This document shows positions 62,053 to 64,000 of a stretch of 64,000 nucleotides of DNA, piece after piece (within the stretch, counting starts at the first letter, position 1; every line of letters starts with the position of its first letter). Under the pieces are notes generated by a model. The model saw nothing but the letters and a program-made list of their open reading frames with translations. It did not search any database and was not told the DNA's origin. The DNA is from Methanosarcina sp. ERenArc_MAG2 (GTDB lineage Archaea > Halobacteriota > Methanosarcinia > Methanosarcinales > Methanosarcinaceae): assembly GCA_023955635.1 (NCBI GenBank), contig JAMXHR010000014.1, positions 1 to 64,000 on the forward strand. Reading direction: 5' to 3'. The position numbers and the translations under genes were made by a program.

Positions 62053-62931
62053 TTATTTTCCTGAAATTCCAGCCATCGAAAGCAGTCTGGGAGTGTTTTT
62101 ATGAGATCCGATAGGCATAACATGGATCCCTCTTGAAAGTTTCATCAGCTCCTTGATAGTCTCGGAAGCTATGGAAAGGCCTTCTTCAATAGGGTTAGAA
62201 GCTTCTTTCATCCGAAACATGATTTCCTCAGGCACATTAATTCCTGAGATGTTCTTGTTCATGTATTCAGCCATTCCAAGGGACTTGAGAGGGATCAAGC
62301 CTGCGATCACAGGTACCTCAAGGTGGCTTATGGCTTCCATAAATTCCTCGAACATACCTACATCATAGACAGCCTGAGTCTGGATAAAATCAGCTCCACA
62401 CTTAGCCTTCTTTTCAAGCTTTATGAGTTGTAGGATTTTTTCAGGATCTATCCCCGAGACAGCGCCTGTACAGAAAGAAGTCCCTCCGTCCAGCATATTT
62501 CCTGCAAAATCGATGCCTGACTCAAGCTTCCGGACAAGCTGAAGGAGCTGTACGGAATCGAGGTCATATACTGGCTTTGAACCGGGATGGTCTCCACACG
62601 AAGGAAAATCCCCTGTCATCAAGCAGATATTCCGGATACCCAAAGCATACGCTCCCAAAAGATCTGACTGAAGCCCGATCCTGTTCCTGTCCCTGCATGT
62701 GAGCTGCATAATAGGTTCGTGCCCGTCGTCAAGTAGAAGCTTACTAAAAGCAAGGGAACTCATATGCATAATCGAGCACTGGTTGTCCGTAACATTTAGA
62801 GCGTCTGCAATGCCTTTGAGCTGGTGAGCATCTTCCAGGGGGACTGAAAACCTTGTTCCCTTAGGAGGAGAGACTTCAGCAGTAACCAGAAATTTGCTGG
62901 AATTCAGTTTTTCACGAAAATTGAAAAGCAT
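62053..62931 (-). CDS. metF: Methylenetetrahydrofolate reductase (MetF type)
   Basis: This 292-residue TIM-barrel protein is of the MetF family. Typical segments are FLVTAEVSPPKGT, ALNVTDNQCSIMHMSSLA, LTCRDRNRIGLQSDLLGAYA, NICLMTGDFP, and TQAVYDVGMFEEFMEA followed by VPVIAGLIPLKS. It reduces methylene- to methyl-tetrahydrofolate or a related pterin. Methanosarcina uses tetrahydrosarcinapterin for methanogenesis but also folate for biosynthesis, so this is probably the anabolic enzyme. The start overlaps the metV stop (TAATG), so the two are translationally coupled. Confidence 0.88.
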   Translation of the reverse strand: MLFNFREKLNSSKFLVTAEVSPPKGTRFSVPLEDAHQLKGIADALNVTDNQCSIMHMSSLAFSKLLLDDGHEPIMQLTCRDRNRIGLQSDLLGAYALGIRNICLMTGDFPSCGDHPGSKPVYDLDSVQLLQLVRKLESGIDFAGNMLDGGTSFCTGAVSGIDPEKILQLIKLEKKAKCGADFIQTQAVYDVGMFEEFMEAISHLEVPVIAGLIPLKSLGMAEYMNKNISGINVPEEIMFRMKEASNPIEEGLSIASETIKELMKLSRGIHVMPIGSHKNTPRLLSMAGISGK

Positions 62932-63569
62932 TAAATAAGAATATTCGAAATGAAATTATTTAAAACCATGCTCCTGGGGGCATGGATAGAATAAAGAAGA
63001 TCAAGTCTCTTGATTTTTTTCAAACGCTCATAGATAAGATTCCAGACACAGTCATTCTCTCTGTTTACTTCACACATTCCGTCAACAGCCCCTCCGCAGG
63101 GCCCGTTCAGAAGTCCTTTAGGGCACTGGGATTTGGGACAGAGCCCTCCGAATTCGCTGATTGTGCAGTTACCGCACATTATACACTGGCCGGAAAGCAG
63201 TTTGCCCTCGCTCGAACCTCCCAGAGAAAGCGTATTATTTGAACCGTAGACAGGCACTTCCGTTACACTGGCAACAGTCGAAACTCCGCTGCCGCAGCCC
63301 ATAACAAGAATGCAGTGTGCCTCATTTATTTTTTCATTTTTCTGGGCAAGAGACTCAAAAGACCGGACACTGCAGGCTGCGGTGGGAAGAGCCCAGCCTA
63401 CAACACGCTTTCCGCTTCCTTCTAGCCGCCTGCATATTTCAAGAACCTCGGGTTCTCCTCCTGTTTTTAGTTTTGCGGCGCAGACATTGCATCCGATAAC
63501 GAAGATATCGTCTTCATCTTTTAATAGGGCCAGGATTTCTTCAAGGGGTTTTGCTGAAGTTATAATCAT
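62931..63569 (-). CDS. MetV-like methylenetetrahydrofolate reductase partner protein
   Basis: This ~212-residue protein resembles MetV, the Fe-S/zinc partner of short MetF enzymes in acetogens. Motifs include VIGCNVCAAKLKTGGEPEV, VMGCGSGVST, and a cysteine-rich C-terminal segment CIMCGNCTISEFGGLCPKSQCPKGLLNGPCGG. ATG 63569 (MIITSAKPLEE), with GAGG before it, is preferred over TTG 63617, which lies inside the upstream gene. It is in one operon with metF and the DHPS-like gene. It probably passes electrons to MetF. Confidence 0.85.
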   Translation of the reverse strand: MIITSAKPLEEILALLKDEDDIFVIGCNVCAAKLKTGGEPEVLEICRRLEGSGKRVVGWALPTAACSVRSFESLAQKNEKINEAHCILVMGCGSGVSTVASVTEVPVYGSNNTLSLGGSSEGKLLSGQCIMCGNCTISEFGGLCPKSQCPKGLLNGPCGGAVDGMCEVNRENDCVWNLIYERLKKIKRLDLLYSIHAPRSMVLNNFISNILI

Positions 63570-63571
63570 AA

Positions 63572-64000
63572 TTACCTCAAATATCGATATTCCAGATCGT
63601 TCCGGTTTGCAATACATTTGCGGATCATTTCGGCAATAAGTGGGAGGGAGCGTGCCTGGCCTTCAAGTTTATTCGCAAGGCGCTCAAACTGCAGGAGAGT
63701 GCCCATTACGAGCACGTCAGTCATTTCCGTTTCATGGGAAACTGCGTCCCTTGCCAAAGCTGCATCTCCTCCACGGGCAAGCATCTCCTGTTTTATTATC
63801 AGAGCCTCTGTAGTCGTAAGATTACGAATTTTCAGCATAAGGTGGATGCTTTTGTTCTGCATTACCTGCGAGCCGATCCTGGTAGCTCCAAGTTTTCGCA
63901 TAGCTATGCCTGCATCCTGCGGGGTCTTTACCTCAAGCACAGAGACCTCATACCTGCCCTCTTTTACTATACTTGGCCGACTTCTTAGAGCCCCTGAAAG
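63572..64000 (-). CDS. Dihydropteroate-synthase-associated domain protein (5'-partial at window edge)
   Basis: The frame is open from the right window edge to TAA 63572, giving at least 142 residues. The sequence (DAGIAMRKLGATRIGSQVMQ, then EALIIKQEMLARGGDAALAR and TDVLVMGTLLQFERLANKL) resembles the accessory N-terminal domain found before the catalytic barrel in long dihydropteroate synthases. Here the ORF ends after that domain (NRNDLEYRYLR), 2 bp before metV, without the barrel. The internal start at 63940 is not the true one, because upstream codons (SGALRSRPSIVKEGRYEVSV) also look coding. It is probably part of the folate/pterin operon. Confidence 0.65.
   Translation of the reverse strand, partial: LSGALRSRPSIVKEGRYEVSVLEVKTPQDAGIAMRKLGATRIGSQVMQNKSIHLMLKIRNLTTTEALIIKQEMLARGGDAALARDAVSHETEMTDVLVMGTLLQFERLANKLEGQARSLPLIAEMIRKCIANRNDLEYRYLR

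Overview
The window is archaeal and fits Methanosarcina or a close relative. It has a split RNA polymerase largest subunit (A'/A''), archaeal ribosomal and elongation-factor genes, an Sm-like protein, L37e, Hel308, ABCE1, a ThiD-ThiN fusion, a CofE-family protein, three DUF1699 paralogues, and long AT-rich intergenic spaces packed with small repeats. The sequence is about 40% GC in genes, with TATA-type promoters.

Layout. 1-9.4 kb is the transcription/translation operon: rpoA1 (5'-truncated by the window edge), rpoA2, rpl30e, nusA, rps12, rps7, fusA, tuf, rps10. 9.5-14.2 kb holds a DUF4139 lipoprotein-like gene, two inverted-repeat elements, a ribbon-helix-helix regulator and an RHH-PAS-histidine kinase. 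14.5-18.1 kb is a nickel/cobalt ECF transporter cluster (cbiQ-cbiO, cbiM-PDGLE) with a shared operator-like motif, plus an AhpD-like gene. 18.5-23.3 kb has small zinc-ribbon proteins, a ferredoxin, a SnoaL-like protein, a cupin, a small sulfite-reductase-like protein and an HxlR regulator. 23.4-34.8 kb has gene remnants, a methyltransferase, a MacB-type ABC export operon, a MATE pump, a KUP potassium transporter, a decayed second MATE, and MarR and TrmB-like regulators. 35.6-40.0 kb is housekeeping: yjbQ, purF-rpl37e-lsm, thiDN. 40.0-43.8 kb is a nest of miniature mobile elements around a DUF2795 gene and a secreted beta-propeller protein. 44.1-54.9 kb has trpB2, two DUF1699 genes, hisD, hel308, abce1, a putative EMC6-like membrane protein and an MBL-fold protein. 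55.1-58.8 kb is a giant HEAT-repeat/nucleoside-phosphorylase gene, broken by a 276-bp element. 58.9-64 kb has the third DUF1699, thioredoxin, a CofE-like ligase, and metF-metV with a DHPS-like gene running off the edge.

A caution on quality: sixteen probable single-base frameshifts occur in otherwise full-length genes. All sit in homopolymer runs; fifteen look like a missing base and one like an extra base. Because universally conserved genes (abce1, hisD) are among them, sequencing error is the likeliest explanation. I annotate these as single CDS spanning the frameshift and give its position. Type 'pseudogene' is kept for true remnants and for the HEAT-phosphorylase gene, which also carries an insertion.

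The most interesting items are that HEAT-phosphorylase gene (effector-like architecture, 15 near-identical 36-residue repeats, cleanly interrupted by a mobile element with a 6-bp target duplication), a 5-copy miniature element family with 5-bp target duplications, and the RHH-PAS-kinase fusion.
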